Notes: generated by a model from the letters alone, not told the origin. Positions 49,343 to 58,744 are shown, numbered from the stretch's first letter. The stretch is DNA of 64,000 nucleotides from Salinarimonas ramus (GCF_014645695.1 NZ_BMMF01000002.1:314292-378291), one strand, 5' to 3'. A program made the numbers and translations.

Positions 49343-49531
49343 CTCCTTCCCTGTAGGGGAAGGTGGCTCGGCGCAGCCGAGACGGATGGGGCGCGGCGAC
49401 AGCCGCGTTCCGCGAAGCGGAAATCTCGGTGTCAGGATGGAGCCGTCGGTTTCGGCTACGCCGAACGCGCGTCGCGCGCCCCATCCGTCACGCCGCTCCG
49501 CGGCGCGCCACCTTCCCCTATAGGGAAGGAG
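49343..49531. repeat. ~190-bp palindromic repeat, copy A
   Basis: Begins CTCCTTCCCTGTAGGGGAAG and ends with the near reverse complement CTTCCCCTATAGGGAAGGAG. The inside has more complementary segments (GACGGATGGGGCGCG against CGCGCCCCATCCGTC), so most of it can fold into one long stem. It is nearly identical to copy B at 50019 in the same orientation. It lies right after the vapC remnant and encodes the last residues of the minus-strand hypothetical gene. Confidence 0.8.
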
Positions 49532-49769
49532 ATCTGGTGCCGCGGACGGCGTCGACGCGATCCCGGCCGGCGAGGATCTTGGAGCGGGTGGCCGCGACGA
49601 GCTCGGCGAGGCCGTTGCGATCGGGGCCGTCCAGGGTCTCGACCGCCATCTGGAGCGCGACCAAGAGATTGAGCCCGCGATTCAGCTCGTCGATGGCGTC
49701 CAGCAGCCCGAGTGGGCGCGAATCATCGTGCGCGCCGGCGGGCGGCGCGGTATGGATTGTGCCGGGCAC
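49518..49769 (-). CDS. hypothetical protein, divergent from the RHH gene
   Basis: A reading frame of about 83 residues if the GTG at 49769 is used (GGGGGA six to seven bases upstream), or 101 from the ATG at 49823, which would overlap the divergent RHH gene. It contains LLDAIDELNRGLNLLVALQM and GPDRNGLAELVAATRSKILA, a plausible helical pair. The last residues and stop lie in the terminal bases of the palindromic repeat. No family is recognised. Confidence 0.5.
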   Translation of the reverse strand: MPGTIHTAPPAGAHDDSRPLGLLDAIDELNRGLNLLVALQMAVETLDGPDRNGLAELVAATRSKILAGRDRVDAVRGTRSPSL

Positions 49770-49793
49770 AGCAGGGTCCCCCGTCCTCGATAA

Positions 49794-49810
49794 TTCTTCG
49801 TATACGAGAA
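49794..49810. promoter_or_regulatory. palindrome between RHH gene and divergent hypothetical gene
   Basis: TCGTATACGA (49798-49807) is perfect, within the looser TTCTTCGTATACGAGAA (49794-49810). It ends three bases before the RHH start codon and would be a natural self-repression site. Prediction. Confidence 0.45.
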
Positions 49811-49812
49811 AT

Positions 49813-50013
49813 ATGGCCGACAAGTCAATTCCCGTAGAAGGAAAAAAGCGCGGCCGCCCGCCGGGCAGCGCCTACGCGGACCCGATCCCCGTGCGCCTCA
49901 CCCCCGAGCAGATCGCCGAGATCGACGCATGGCGGGCACGCCAGGCCGGCGAGCCGTCGCGATCGGAGGCGATTCGGCGGCTGGTGGGGCTGGCGCTGGC
50001 AGGCTCGCGCTGA
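49813..50013 (+). CDS. small ribbon-helix-helix-like DNA-binding protein
   Basis: This 66-residue protein has a basic AT-hook-like start (GKKRGRPPGSAYADP) and a likely RHH unit: IPVRLTPEQIAEIDAWRARQ then PSRSEAIRRLVGLALAG. Such proteins act as antitoxin-like or plasmid-copy-type repressors. The partner may be the divergent hypothetical gene. The ATG at 49813 follows a palindrome directly. Repeat copy B begins six bases after its stop. Confidence 0.78.
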   Translation: MADKSIPVEGKKRGRPPGSAYADPIPVRLTPEQIAEIDAWRARQAGEPSRSEAIRRLVGLALAGSR

Positions 50014-50018
50014 GGCCT

Positions 50019-50209
50019 CTCCTTCCCTGTAGGGGAAGGTGGCTCGGCGCAGCCGAGACGGATGGGGCGCGGCGGAAGCCGCGTTCCGCGAAGCGGAAAC
50101 CTCGGTGTCAGGATGGAAACGGCAGTTTCGGCTGCGCCGAACGCGCGTCCCGCGCGCCCCATCCGTCACGCCGCTTCGCGGCGCGCCACCTTCCCCTACA
50201 GGGAAGGAG
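50019..50209. repeat. ~190-bp palindromic repeat, copy B
   Basis: Same sequence and orientation as copy A, about 676 bases away, differing at scattered positions. The ends are CTCCTTCCCTGTAGGGGAAG and CTTCCCCTACAGGGAAGGAG. It lies between the RHH gene and the FitAB pair, replacing normal promoter space. No transposase is encoded, so it is a MITE- or REP-like element. Confidence 0.8.
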
Positions 50210-50292
50210 GTTGGGTGGTCGTTCCGCTGGCGAAACGCGGCCGACGCCCCTATCCTCTTCGCAGAACGTGTATTTGCATGGAGGGCGCTGCC

Positions 50293-50547
50293 ATGACCGC
50301 CGTCACCATCCACGACCTCCCGGAGGAGACGCACCGCGCCCTGGAGCGTCGCGCCGCGCAGAACAATCGCAGCATGGAAGCCGAGATGCGCGCCATCCTC
50401 GAAGCCGCGGTGCGCCCCCGAGACGAGGTCGGGCTCGGCACCATGTTGGCGGAGATCAGCCGCAGGATGGGTCTCACCAACGCGGACGTCGAGGCGCTGG
50501 AGCAAGTCCGAGATCGGAAGCCCGCCGAACCAATGCGTTTCGAATGA
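50293..50547 (+). CDS. FitA-like antitoxin (Arc/MetJ-type)
   Basis: This 84-residue protein opens TAVTIHDLPEETHRALERRA then NNRSMEAEMRAILEAAV, the FitA ribbon-helix-helix start. The C-terminal half (LGTMLAEISRRMGLTNADVE) would wrap the toxin. GGAGGG precedes the ATG; an ATG 15 bases earlier is less likely. Its stop overlaps the toxin start by four bases. Confidence 0.88.
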   Translation: MTAVTIHDLPEETHRALERRAAQNNRSMEAEMRAILEAAVRPRDEVGLGTMLAEISRRMGLTNADVEALEQVRDRKPAEPMRFE

Positions 50548-50966
50548 TTCTGCTCGATACGAACATCGTCTCGGAGGCAATCAAGCCGCAGCCGCAGGCT
50601 TCGGTTCGGACCTGGCTCGACTCACAAGCCGAGGAAACACTTTTCCTGTCGAGTATCACGGTCGCCGAGCTCCTGTTCGGCCTCGGCGTGCTGCCCGAGG
50701 GCAAGCGTAAAGCCATTCTGGCATCCCGGGTCGACCGTCTGCTGGTTCAGTTCGCAGCCCGTATCCTGCCCTTCGACACTAGGGCTGCCGAGCGATACGC
50801 AGAGCTCGCAGTCGCTGCCCGCACGGCCGGGAGGGGCTTTCCGACACCCGACGGCTACATCGCCGCCATTGCCGCGGCACACGGTTTCGCTGTCGCAACG
50901 CGTGACGCGAGCGCATTCAAAGCTGCTGGCTTGACGGTGATCAATCCTTGGACGGCGCCGCACTGA
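50544..50966 (+). CDS. FitB-like PIN-domain toxin
   Basis: This 140-residue ribonuclease-type toxin has the PIN acidic residues: MILLDTNIVSEAIKP (D5), SSITVAELLFGLGVLPEGKR (Glu), TPDGYIAAIAAAHGF (Asp) and ATRDASAF (Asp). The frame is intact, so the pair may be active. Translational coupling (ATGA) with FitA fits. It ends 29 bases before the guaA stop on the other strand. Confidence 0.9.
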   Translation: MILLDTNIVSEAIKPQPQASVRTWLDSQAEETLFLSSITVAELLFGLGVLPEGKRKAILASRVDRLLVQFAARILPFDTRAAERYAELAVAARTAGRGFPTPDGYIAAIAAAHGFAVATRDASAFKAAGLTVINPWTAPH

Positions 50967-50995
50967 AGCGCAGGATCATCGAGGAAGAGCCCCCC

Positions 50996-52582
50996 TCACT
51001 CCCACTCGATCGTCCCAGGCGGCTTGCTCGTCACATCATACACAACCCGATTCACCCCCCGCACCTCGTTGATGATGCGCGTCGCCACCTTGCCGATGAA
51101 GGCCATGTCGAAGGGGTAGAAGTCCGCCGTCATGCCGTCGACCGAGGTCACGGCCCGCAGCGCGCAGACGTATTCGTAGGTGCGGTAGTCGCCCATCACG
51201 CCCACCGTGCGCACGGGCAGCAGCACCGCGAAGGCCTGCCAGATGTCGTCGTAGAGGCCGGCGCGGCGGATTTCCTCCAGGTAGATCGTGTCGGCCTTGC
51301 GCAGGATGTCGAGCTTCTCGGGCGTGATCTCGCCGGGGCAGCGGATGGCGAGGCCGGGGCCGGGGAAGGGGTGGCGGCCCACGAAGCTCTCGGGGAGGCC
51401 GAGCTCGCGGCCGAGCGCGCGCACCTCGTCCTTGAAGAGCTCGCGCAGCGGCTCGACGAGCTTCATGTTCATGCGCTCGGGCAGCCCGCCCACATTGTGG
51501 TGGCTCTTGATCGTCACCGAGGGGCCGCCGGTGAAGCTGACGCTCTCGATCACGTCCGGGTAGAGCGTGCCCTGGGCGAGGAAGGCGGCGCCGCCGACCT
51601 TCTTGGCCTCGGCCTCGAACACGTCGATGAAGAGCTTGCCGATGGTCTTGCGCTTCGTCTCGGGGTCGGTGACGCCGTCCAGCGCGCCGAGGAAGGTGTC
51701 CTGCGCCTCCACGTGGACCAACGGGATGTTGTAGGCGAAGCGGAAGAGGCTCACGACCTCCTGCGCCTCGCCGGCGCGCATCAGGCCGTGGTCGACGAAG
51801 ACGCAGGTGAGCTGGTCGCCGATGGCCTCGTGGATGAGGACCGCGGCCACCGCGGAATCGACGCCGCCGGAGAGGCCGCAGATCACGCGCTCGGAGCCCA
51901 CCTGCTCGCGGATGCGCGCGATCGCCTCCTGGCGGAAGGCGGCCATGGTCCAATCGCCCGTGCAGCCGGCGATCCGGCGCACGAAGTTGCGCAGGAGGCG
52001 CCCACCGTGGGGCGTGTGCGCCACCTCCGGATGGAACTGGACGGCGTAGAAGCCCCGCTCCTCGTTCGCCACCGCGGCGAAGGGCGCGTTGTCGGAGACG
52101 CCGACGATCTCGAAGCCCTCGGGCAGGCGCGTGACGCGATCGCCGTGGCTCATCCAGACGGGATAGCGCTGGCCCACCTCCCAGACGCCCTCGAAGAGGG
52201 GGCTCGGCTTGACCACCTCGACCTCGGCGCGGCCGAACTCGCGATGGTGCCCGCCCTCCACGGCGCCCCCGAGCTGGTCGGCCATGAGATGCTCGCCGTA
52301 GCAGATGCCCAGCACCGGCACGCCCGCCTCGAAGATCTCCTGGGGCGCGCGGGGCGAGGCCCCTTCCGTCACCGAGGCGGGACCGCCCGAGAGGATCACG
52401 CCCTTGGGGTTCATCGCCCGGAAGGCCTCGGCCGCGGACTGGAAGGGCACGATCTCGGAATAGACCCCCTCCTCGCGCACGCGCCGCGCGATCAGCTGCG
52501 TCACCTGCGAGCCGAAATCGACGATGAGGATCTTGTCGTGGCTCGTCGCGGCGGCGGTCTCGGTGATGGGGGCGTCGGTCAT
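50996..52582 (-). CDS. guaA: GMP synthase (glutamine-hydrolysing)
   Basis: This 528-residue enzyme aminates XMP to GMP. The N-terminal class I amidotransferase (to ~200) has the nucleophile elbow [15 protein letters not shown] (C94) and [14 protein letters not shown] (His/Glu). The ATP-pyrophosphatase half has the P-loop [13 protein letters not shown], and the C-terminal domain ends PPGTIEWE. The elbow reads GICYGEH where GICYGxQ is usual, a possible variant at the oxyanion neighbour. The upstream frame is open to 52645, but the ATG at 52582 is chosen. It lies near guaB on the same strand. Confidence 0.96.
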   Translation of the reverse strand: MTDAPITETAAATSHDKILIVDFGSQVTQLIARRVREEGVYSEIVPFQSAAEAFRAMNPKGVILSGGPASVTEGASPRAPQEIFEAGVPVLGICYGEHLMADQLGGAVEGGHHREFGRAEVEVVKPSPLFEGVWEVGQRYPVWMSHGDRVTRLPEGFEIVGVSDNAPFAAVANEERGFYAVQFHPEVAHTPHGGRLLRNFVRRIAGCTGDWTMAAFRQEAIARIREQVGSERVICGLSGGVDSAVAAVLIHEAIGDQLTCVFVDHGLMRAGEAQEVVSLFRFAYNIPLVHVEAQDTFLGALDGVTDPETKRKTIGKLFIDVFEAEAKKVGGAAFLAQGTLYPDVIESVSFTGGPSVTIKSHHNVGGLPERMNMKLVEPLRELFKDEVRALGRELGLPESFVGRHPFPGPGLAIRCPGEITPEKLDILRKADTIYLEEIRRAGLYDDIWQAFAVLLPVRTVGVMGDYRTYEYVCALRAVTSVDGMTADFYPFDMAFIGKVATRIINEVRGVNRVVYDVTSKPPGTIEWE

Positions 52583-52904
52583 GGGATCGGCTTTCGTCCG
52601 GAGCGCTGTCGCCCCGGGATTACGCCAAGCGGGCACGGGGCGCAACGCCGCCGAAAGCCGCCGCGCCGCCGGCCTCCCGCTCCCGCGCCGCCGGCCCGCG
52701 CCACGATCGTCGGGTGGAGTCGCCGGGGGTCATGGACCCCGGCGACTCCGGTACCGGGCCCGCCGGCTCTGAGCCGACGGGAGAGCTCGATGAGTGCGCG
52801 TGATCGGCCGGGCGGCCGTGCGGCATCACGTGCGTCACGCGAGCCGGCGGGCCGGCCTCGGTGACCCCGGCGCCCCTCACGAGGGCGCCGGGGTCGATCT
52901 CGGA
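52583..52904. other. 320-base hairpin-rich intergenic region between guaA and the RTX gene
   Basis: No gene is seen. It holds at least two long GC hairpins: 52716-52749 (GGAGTCGCCGGGG pairing with CCCCGGCGACTCC) and the perfect 13-bp one at 52863-52895. A GCCGGCTC/GAGCCGAC stem lies near 52760-52780. The guaA promoter must lie in its left part. Confidence 0.6.
52863..52895 (-). terminator. 13-bp GC hairpin, probable terminator of the RTX gene
   Basis: GACCCCGGCGCCC (52863-52875) pairs perfectly with GGGCGCCGGGGTC (52883-52895), nine bases beyond the RTX stop. No T-run follows. Confidence 0.55.
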
Positions 52905-55499
52905 TCAGGCGTCATCCATGAAGAGGACGCGCTCCACGTCACGGGCCACATCGGTGATGCTCCCGTCCTCGCGTCCGGTGTAGCGACGGATGTCCTCGAG
53001 CTCCTCGATGTCATAATCGTCCGCGCGACCGGAGAACATCAGCGTGTCGTCGCCGTCACCGCCGAAGATGCGGTTGTAGCCGCCCTCCGTGCCCGGGACG
53101 ATGAAGAGGTCGTCGCCGCCGTCACCCATCAGCACGTTGTCGCCCGTGCCGCCGGTGATCGTGTCGTCGCCCTCGCCGCCGGAGATCATGTCGTCACCGG
53201 CGCCGCCGTGGATGAAGTCGTCGCCGTCACCGCCCATGGCGCTGTCGTTCCCGGCGCCCAGGCGGATGTCGTCGTCACCGGCGTCGCCCGTCACCGTGTC
53301 GTCGCCCTCGCCGGCTTCGATGACGTCGTCACCGTTTCCGCCGGAGACGCGGTCGTTACCGGCGTCCGCCACGATCCGGTCGTCGCCGTCCTCGCCGAGC
53401 ACGAGGTCGTCACCCTCGCCGGCGTTCACCACGTCGTCGCCGCTGCCCGCGAAGACGTCGTCGTCACCGGCTCCCGCCTCGACGGTGTCGTTGCCGCTCC
53501 CGGCATCGATCCGGTCGTTGCCGTTGCCGCCCCGGGCGACGTCGTTACCGGCTCCGGCGAGGATCTCGTCGTTCCCTTCGCCGCCGTCGACGGTGTCGTC
53601 ACCCTCGCCGCCGCGGAGCTGGTCGTTCCCGTCCCCACCGTCGATGGTGTCGTCACCGACGCCGCCGTCGATCGCGTCGTTGCCGGCGTCACCGCTCAGC
53701 TGATCGTTGCCCTCCCCGCCGTCGATGGTGTCGTCGCCCTCGCCGCCGGACGCGACGTCGCTACCGTACCCGGCGACGATCTGGTCGTTGCCCGCGTTAC
53801 CGTTCAGGGTGTCGTCACCGGCCTCGCCCGTCAGGACGTCGTCACCGCCGCCGCCGTGGAGCTCGTCGTTGCCGTCACCGCCGTTCAGCTGGTCGTTGCC
53901 GCCACCACCGCGGAGGCGATCGTTGCCCGCCTGACCGTTGATCACGTCATTGCCGGAGCGACCCTCGATCGTGTCGTCACCCTCGCCGCCGTTCAGCGTA
54001 TCGTTACCGGCGCCGCCGTCGATCGTGTCGTCACCGACACCGCCGTCGATCGTGTCGTTGCCGGCGTCACCGTTCAGCTGGTCGTTGCCCTCGCCCCCGT
54101 CGATGGTGTCGTCACCCTCGCCGCCCGAGGCGACGTCGTTGCCGTAGCCGGCCACGATCTGGTCGTTACCGTCGTCGCCGTTGATCGTGTCGTCCCCGGC
54201 CTCACCGTTCAGGACGTCGTCGCCGCCGGCACCGTGGAGCTCGTCGTTGCCGTCACCACCGTTGACCTGGTCGTTGCCGCCACCGGCGCGGAGGCGATCG
54301 TTACCGGCCTGGCCGTTGAGGACGTCATTTCCGGAGCGACCCTCGAGGTAATCGTCACCCTCGCCGCCGTTCAGCTCGTCGTTACCCGCACCGCCGTCGA
54401 GGGTGTCCTTCCCCGCCTGGCCGTTCAGGACGTCGTCGCCATTGGCACCGGTGAGCGTGTCGTTCCCGTCGCCGCCGTCGAGCGTGTCGTTGCCGTCGCC
54501 ACCGTCGATCGTGTCGTCGCCGCCCTGGCCGTAGACCGTGTCGTCGCCGGCGTCGCCGGTCACGGTGTCGTTCCCGTCGCCGGCATAGGCGGTGTCGTTG
54601 CCGTCGCCGCCGGAGATCTCGTCGTCGCCGGTTCCGCCGTCGAGGACGTCGTTGCCCGCGCGACCCTTCAGGACGTCGTTGCCGGCCTTGCCGAGCAGCT
54701 CGTCGTTGCCGTCGCCACCATCGAGCGTGTCGTTGCCCTCGCCACCGTCGACGGCGTCGTCGCCGCCCTGGCCGTAGAGCACGTCGTCGCCGGCGTCGCC
54801 GTTCACGGCATCGTGGCCCTCGCCGCCGTAGGCCGTGTCGTTGCCGTCGCCGCCGGAGATCTCGTCGTCGCCGGTGCCGCCGTCGAGGACGTCGTCGCCC
54901 GCACCGCCGGTCAGCACGTCGTCGCCGGCCTGGCCGAGGAGCTCGTCGTCGCCGTCGCCGCCGTCGAGCGTGTCGTTCCCGTTGCCGCCCTCGAGGGCGT
55001 CGTCGCCTTCCTGGCCGCTGAGAGCATCGTCGCCGTCGCCGCCGTGGAGGTAATCGTGGCCCGATCCGCCCTCGAGCGTGTCGTTGCCCGCCTCGCCCGT
55101 CAGCTCGTCGTCGCCGGAGCCGCCGAGCAGCGTGTCGTTTCCGTCACCACCTTCCAGCACGTCGTCGGCGGATCCGCCGTCGAGCGTATCGTCACCGGCC
55201 TCGCCGACGAGCCGATCGGTGCCCGAGCCGCCGACCAGCGTATCGTTGCCGCCGCCGCCCACCAGCGTGTCGTTGCCCGAGCCGCCCGTCAGGGTGTCGT
55301 CGCCGCCGTTGCCCATGAGCACGTCGTCGCCCGACCCGCCGTCGACCGTCTCCGCCTCGTCGTTGCCGACCATCAGGTCGCGCTGCGACGTCCCCATCTG
55401 CTGGAGCATCGTCGAGAGGGTGGCCGTGAAGATGTTGTCGAAATGCGCCCGCGTGAAGCCGAACCGGTCCAGAGGACCGCCGTCATTGAAGATGGACAT
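52905..55499 (-). CDS. RTX (haemolysin-type calcium-binding) repeat protein
   Basis: This 864-residue acidic protein starts with ~60 unique residues ([20 protein letters not shown]...[20 protein letters not shown]) and then dozens of nonapeptides of the form GGxGxDxLx, which fold into calcium-bound beta-rolls. The last ~40 residues ([20 protein letters not shown]...[10 protein letters not shown]) resemble the ending of type I-secreted RTX proteins. There is no Sec signal and no enzyme domain, so it may be a structural or adhesive surface protein. No type I transporter genes are adjacent. GGAG lies eight bases before the ATG at 55499. The gene was built by two levels of internal duplication. 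An apparent long frame on the other strand is a shadow. Confidence 0.92.
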   Translation of the reverse strand: MSIFNDGGPLDRFGFTRAHFDNIFTATLSTMLQQMGTSQRDLMVGNDEAETVDGGSGDDVLMGNGGDDTLTGGSGNDTLVGGGGNDTLVGGSGTDRLVGEAGDDTLDGGSADDVLEGGDGNDTLLGGSGDDELTGEAGNDTLEGGSGHDYLHGGDGDDALSGQEGDDALEGGNGNDTLDGGDGDDELLGQAGDDVLTGGAGDDVLDGGTGDDEISGGDGNDTAYGGEGHDAVNGDAGDDVLYGQGGDDAVDGGEGNDTLDGGDGNDELLGKAGNDVLKGRAGNDVLDGGTGDDEISGGDGNDTAYAGDGNDTVTGDAGDDTVYGQGGDDTIDGGDGNDTLDGGDGNDTLTGANGDDVLNGQAGKDTLDGGAGNDELNGGEGDDYLEGRSGNDVLNGQAGNDRLRAGGGNDQVNGGDGNDELHGAGGDDVLNGEAGDDTINGDDGNDQIVAGYGNDVASGGEGDDTIDGGEGNDQLNGDAGNDTIDGGVGDDTIDGGAGNDTLNGGEGDDTIEGRSGNDVINGQAGNDRLRGGGGNDQLNGGDGNDELHGGGGDDVLTGEAGDDTLNGNAGNDQIVAGYGSDVASGGEGDDTIDGGEGNDQLSGDAGNDAIDGGVGDDTIDGGDGNDQLRGGEGDDTVDGGEGNDEILAGAGNDVARGGNGNDRIDAGSGNDTVEAGAGDDDVFAGSGDDVVNAGEGDDLVLGEDGDDRIVADAGNDRVSGGNGDDVIEAGEGDDTVTGDAGDDDIRLGAGNDSAMGGDGDDFIHGGAGDDMISGGEGDDTITGGTGDNVLMGDGGDDLFIVPGTEGGYNRIFGGDGDDTLMFSGRADDYDIEELEDIRRYTGREDGSITDVARDVERVLFMDDA
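53586..54341. repeat. 378-bp tandem super-repeat (two copies) inside the RTX gene
   Basis: Copy 1 is 53964-54341 and copy 2 is 53586-53963. Each encodes 14 nonapeptides, starting GRSGNDV and ending DDTIE. Bases at 54322 and 53944, 378 apart, align exactly over a long run with few changes. Confidence 0.8.
54477..54962. repeat. 243-bp tandem super-repeat (two copies) inside the RTX gene
   Basis: Copy 1 is 54720-54962 and copy 2 is 54477-54719. Each encodes nine nonapeptides (81 residues), from GGDGxDELL through GGTGDDEIS and GGDGNDTAY to the next GNDTLD. GTGTCGTTG at 54592 and 54835 marks the 243-base period. Confidence 0.8.
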
Positions 55500-55604
55500 G
55501 ATCTTCTCCCGTCTCGAGATCATGAGTGCCGCGCACCCATGTATGCTCAAGAGTGAGATACGATCAAGTCAAATCTGCATCGACGATGGTATCATGCATT
55601 TTGA

Positions 55605-56933
55605 TTATGTCATAGCGTATCTCGCATCAGTCTTTTTCAGAGCCGCCACGTAGAACCCGTCCACCCCCGTGCGCGACGGCGACATCTGCAGGCCGTGGCG
55701 GGTCTCGCGCACGTGCGACGAGAGCGCCCCGAGCCCGGCCTGCGCGAGGAGGTCGGCCGCCGGCACGGGCGAGAAGCCGGCATGGCGGCCGAGAAAGGCG
55801 CTCACCGCTTCGTCGTTCTCCGCCGGCAGGACCGAGCACGTCACGTAGACGATGCGCCCGCCCGGCTTGACGAGGCGCGCGGCGCGGTCGAGCACCGTTT
55901 CCTGCTCGCCCTTGCGCTGGGCGAGCGAGCCCGGCCGCAGGCGCCACTTGGCGTCCGGGTTGCGTCGCCAGGTGCCCGTGCCGGTGCAGGGCGCATCGAC
56001 GAGGACGAGATCGGCGCGCCCGTCGAGGTCCTCCACCGCGTCCGCCTTGCCGCGGGGGCTCCTGATCTGGACGTTGCGCACGCCCGCGCGGGCGAGGCGC
56101 TCGTGGATCGGCGCGAGGCGGCGGGTGTCCGAATCCGTCGCGTAGATCTGCCCGGCATTCTCCATCGCCGCCGAGAGCGCGAGCGTCTTGCCGCCGGCCC
56201 CGGCGCACAGGTCGACGACCTGCGCCTTCTCGCCCGGTGCGGCGAGGAGCGCCGCGAGCTGAGAGCCCTCGTCCTGGATCTCGAAGAAGCCCTTGAGGAA
56301 TTCCGGCTCGCTCTGCAGCGCGGGGCCGCGCCCGTCGTCGCCGAGCCCGATCCTCAGGCCGTGCGGCGCGAGCGGCGTCTCGACGGGGGAGAGGAAGGCG
56401 AGCGCGTTCTGCACCTCCTCGCGATTGGCGAGCAGCGTGTTGACGCGGATGTCGAGGGGCGCGCGCTCGCTGAGCGCGCGGGCCTCCGCCACGAGCTCCT
56501 CGCCGAAGACCGCGGCGAGCTCGCCCTCGATCCATTCGGGATAATCGCCCTGCACGTGCGCCGGCGCGTCGGCCAGATCGGGGTGCGCGAGCCGCGCGCG
56601 CTCGTCCTCGGAGAGCGGCGCCGGCGCGAAGCGCGAGCCGTCGCACATGGCCGAGATCGCGTCGACCGCGAGCCCGCGCTGGAGCGCGAGCATGCCGAGC
56701 ACGAGGGCGCGCCCCGTTTCGGGCGCCTCGCCACGCTCGCCCATGATCCAGGCGGCGGAGGCGCGGCGGCGCAGGGCGTCGTAGACCAGCGTCGCGATGG
56801 CGGCGCGGTCCTTCGATCCGGCGAAGCGGTGGGACAGTCCCCAATCCTTGAGGGCGTCCGCGGCGGGGCGGCGGCGGGCGAGGAGGTCGTCGAGGACCTC
56901 CATCGCCGCGGAGAGGCGTGCGTTCGGCGTCAT
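55605..56933 (-). CDS. rsmB: RsmB-family RNA (cytosine-C5) methyltransferase
   Basis: This 442-residue enzyme has an N-terminal NusB-like RNA-binding half, then a SAM-binding half: VVDLCAGAGGKTLALSAAM (motif I), VLVDAPCTGTGTWRRNPDAK (motif IV with a Cys) and VYVTCSVLPAENDEAVSAFL (motif VI with the catalytic Cys). RsmB methylates C967 of 16S rRNA. The ATG at 56933 is preferred because the upstream frame to 57098 runs through GC-rich shadow. It lies beside guaA and guaB, as in other Rhizobiales. Confidence 0.92.
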   Translation of the reverse strand: MTPNARLSAAMEVLDDLLARRRPAADALKDWGLSHRFAGSKDRAAIATLVYDALRRRASAAWIMGERGEAPETGRALVLGMLALQRGLAVDAISAMCDGSRFAPAPLSEDERARLAHPDLADAPAHVQGDYPEWIEGELAAVFGEELVAEARALSERAPLDIRVNTLLANREEVQNALAFLSPVETPLAPHGLRIGLGDDGRGPALQSEPEFLKGFFEIQDEGSQLAALLAAPGEKAQVVDLCAGAGGKTLALSAAMENAGQIYATDSDTRRLAPIHERLARAGVRNVQIRSPRGKADAVEDLDGRADLVLVDAPCTGTGTWRRNPDAKWRLRPGSLAQRKGEQETVLDRAARLVKPGGRIVYVTCSVLPAENDEAVSAFLGRHAGFSPVPAADLLAQAGLGALSSHVRETRHGLQMSPSRTGVDGFYVAALKKTDARYAMT

Positions 56934-57096
56934 GGGAGCGCATGTGGCAGGTTCCCCCGCCGCCCGCAAGCGCCGCGCCGGACGGAAGCCCCGGCTCGTC
57001 GCCCGCTCTCTCGGCCCGCGTTTCCGCCCCGTGCTCGCACGGATTGCCCCGTGCCGGCCTCGCGTGCAGGGTGGCGGCGAAACGAGGAGGCTCCCC

Positions 57097-57768
57097 ATGA
57101 GCGAAGACCAGGCCCACGCCGTCGACGACTATCTCGCCGAGGCGCTCGGCTTCTCCGACCCCGCGCTGGAGGCCGCGCTCGCGGCGAATGCCGAGGCGGG
57201 CCTGCCCGCCATCGACGTCTCGCCGGCACAGGGCAAGCTGCTGCATCTCCTCGCGCGCGTGGCCGGCGCGCGGCGTATCCTGGAGATCGGGACGCTCGGC
57301 GGCTATTCCACCATCTGGCTCGCCCGCGCGCTCCCCGAGGGCGGGCGCATCGTTTCGCTGGAGCTGGAGCCCGAGCACGCGGCCGTCGCGCGCGAGAACG
57401 TCGCCCGCGCCGGCCTTTCCGATCGCGTGGAGATCCGCGTCGGCCGCGCGCTCGACAGCCTCGCCGCTCTGGAGGCGGAGGGCGCGGGGCCGTTCGACCT
57501 CGTCTTCGTCGACGCCGACAAGCCTTCGAACCCGGACTACCTCGCCGCCGCCCTGCGGCTGTCGCGGCCGGGTACGGTGCTCGTCTTCGACAACGTGGTG
57601 CGGCGCGGGCGCGTGGTGGAGACCGACGGTGCCGATTCGAGCATCGTCGGCTCGCGCGCGGTGCTGGAGGCGCTTGGCCGCGAGCCGCGCATCACCGCCA
57701 CCGCCATCCAGACGCTCGGCGTGAAGGGCTGGGACGGGTTCGCGCTGGCGATCGTGGGCGAGGGCTGA
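57097..57768 (+). CDS. class I SAM-dependent O-methyltransferase (family 3)
   Basis: This 223-residue protein has SPAQGKLLHLLARVAGARRI, ILEIGTLGGYSTIWLARALP (SAM motif I), VSLELEPEHAAVARENVARA and FDLVFVDADKPSNPDYLAAA (metal-ligand region), like the catechol/caffeoyl-CoA O-methyltransferase-like bacterial enzymes. GAGGAGG lies before the ATG. It is divergent from rsmB across 163 bases. The substrate is unknown. Confidence 0.9.
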   Translation: MSEDQAHAVDDYLAEALGFSDPALEAALAANAEAGLPAIDVSPAQGKLLHLLARVAGARRILEIGTLGGYSTIWLARALPEGGRIVSLELEPEHAAVARENVARAGLSDRVEIRVGRALDSLAALEAEGAGPFDLVFVDADKPSNPDYLAAALRLSRPGTVLVFDNVVRRGRVVETDGADSSIVGSRAVLEALGREPRITATAIQTLGVKGWDGFALAIVGEG

Positions 57769-57856
57769 TAACGCTGCCGCCGCGCACGCCAGACCAGGGC
57801 CGGGATCGACGGCCCCGGGGCGACGACGGGATCATGCGGGAAGAGGGACCGGGTTC

Positions 57857-58744
57857 GTGCAGACCGTGATGCGGCTCGCGGCGGGGAGCATCGCCGTCGG
57901 CCTCCTCGTGCTCGGGCTCAAGCTCGTCGCGTGGTGGCTGACGGGCTCCGTCGCGCTCTATTCGGATGCGCTGGAGAGCACGGTCAACGTCGCCGCGGCG
58001 GTCGCGGCGCTCGTCGCCATCTGGCTCTCGTCGAAGCCCGCGGACCGCAATCATCCTTACGGCCATCACAAGGCGGAGTACTTCTCCGCGGTGCTGGAGG
58101 GCGTGCTCATCATCGTCGCGGCGCTCTCGATCGCCCGCGCGGCCTGGGGCGCGCTGACGGAGCCGTTCGCGCCGGATTTCAGCGTCCCGGGTCTCGCGGT
58201 CAACGCCGCTGCGAGCGTGATCAACGGGATCTGGGCGACGATCCTGATTCGGGTCGGGCGGTCTCGGCGCTCTCCAGCCCTCGCCGCCGACGGGCGCCAT
58301 CTCGTCACCGACGTCGTCTCGTCGGTGGGCGTCCTCGCCGGCGTCGGCCTCGCGGCCGTGACCGGGTGGTTCATCCTCGACCCGATCCTGGCGCTGCTGG
58401 TGGCCGCGAACATCCTCTGGTCCGGCTGGGGCCTCGTGAAGTCGTCCGTGTCGGGGCTGATGGACGAGGCGGTGGCGCCGGAGGAGCTCGAGGCGATCCG
58501 CACCGTCATCTCGCGGCACGCCGACGGCGCGCTAGAGGCCCACGACCTGCGCACGCGTCATGCCGGGCGCGTCACCTTCATCGACTTCCACCTCGTCGTC
58601 CCCGGCGAGATGAGCGTGTGCGAGGCGCACGAGATCTGCGACCGCATCGAGGCGGCCCTGCGCGCCGTCGTCGGCGAGGCGGTGATCACGATCCACGTCG
58701 AGCCCGAGGACAAGGCCAAGCACACCGGCGTGGTCGTGCTCTGA
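57857..58744 (+). CDS. cation diffusion facilitator (CDF) family metal exporter
   Basis: This 295-residue inner-membrane protein has six membrane helices and metal sites in YSDALESTVNV (TM2), HPYGHHKAEYFSAVLEG and AADGRHLVTDVVSS (TM5), followed by a C-terminal cytosolic dimer domain. Members export zinc, iron, cobalt or nickel by proton exchange. It starts with GTG at 57857. It converges on the hydroxypyruvate isomerase gene, leaving a gap of two bases. The metal is not defined by sequence. Confidence 0.92.
   Translation: MQTVMRLAAGSIAVGLLVLGLKLVAWWLTGSVALYSDALESTVNVAAAVAALVAIWLSSKPADRNHPYGHHKAEYFSAVLEGVLIIVAALSIARAAWGALTEPFAPDFSVPGLAVNAAASVINGIWATILIRVGRSRRSPALAADGRHLVTDVVSSVGVLAGVGLAAVTGWFILDPILALLVAANILWSGWGLVKSSVSGLMDEAVAPEELEAIRTVISRHADGALEAHDLRTRHAGRVTFIDFHLVVPGEMSVCEAHEICDRIEAALRAVVGEAVITIHVEPEDKAKHTGVVVL

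Noticed and set aside
52905..55499. Regularly spaced short repeats resembling a CRISPR array
   Set aside because: The repeats are in frame and encode GGxGxDxLx nonapeptides; there are no unique equal-length spacers and no cas genes.
52794..55556. 920-residue open frame on the plus strand with repeated VVAxAAVxxVV segments
   Set aside because: It is the antisense shadow of the RTX gene: the 27-bp periodicity of the repeat protein keeps the opposite strand free of stops. It has no start context and crosses the RTX promoter.
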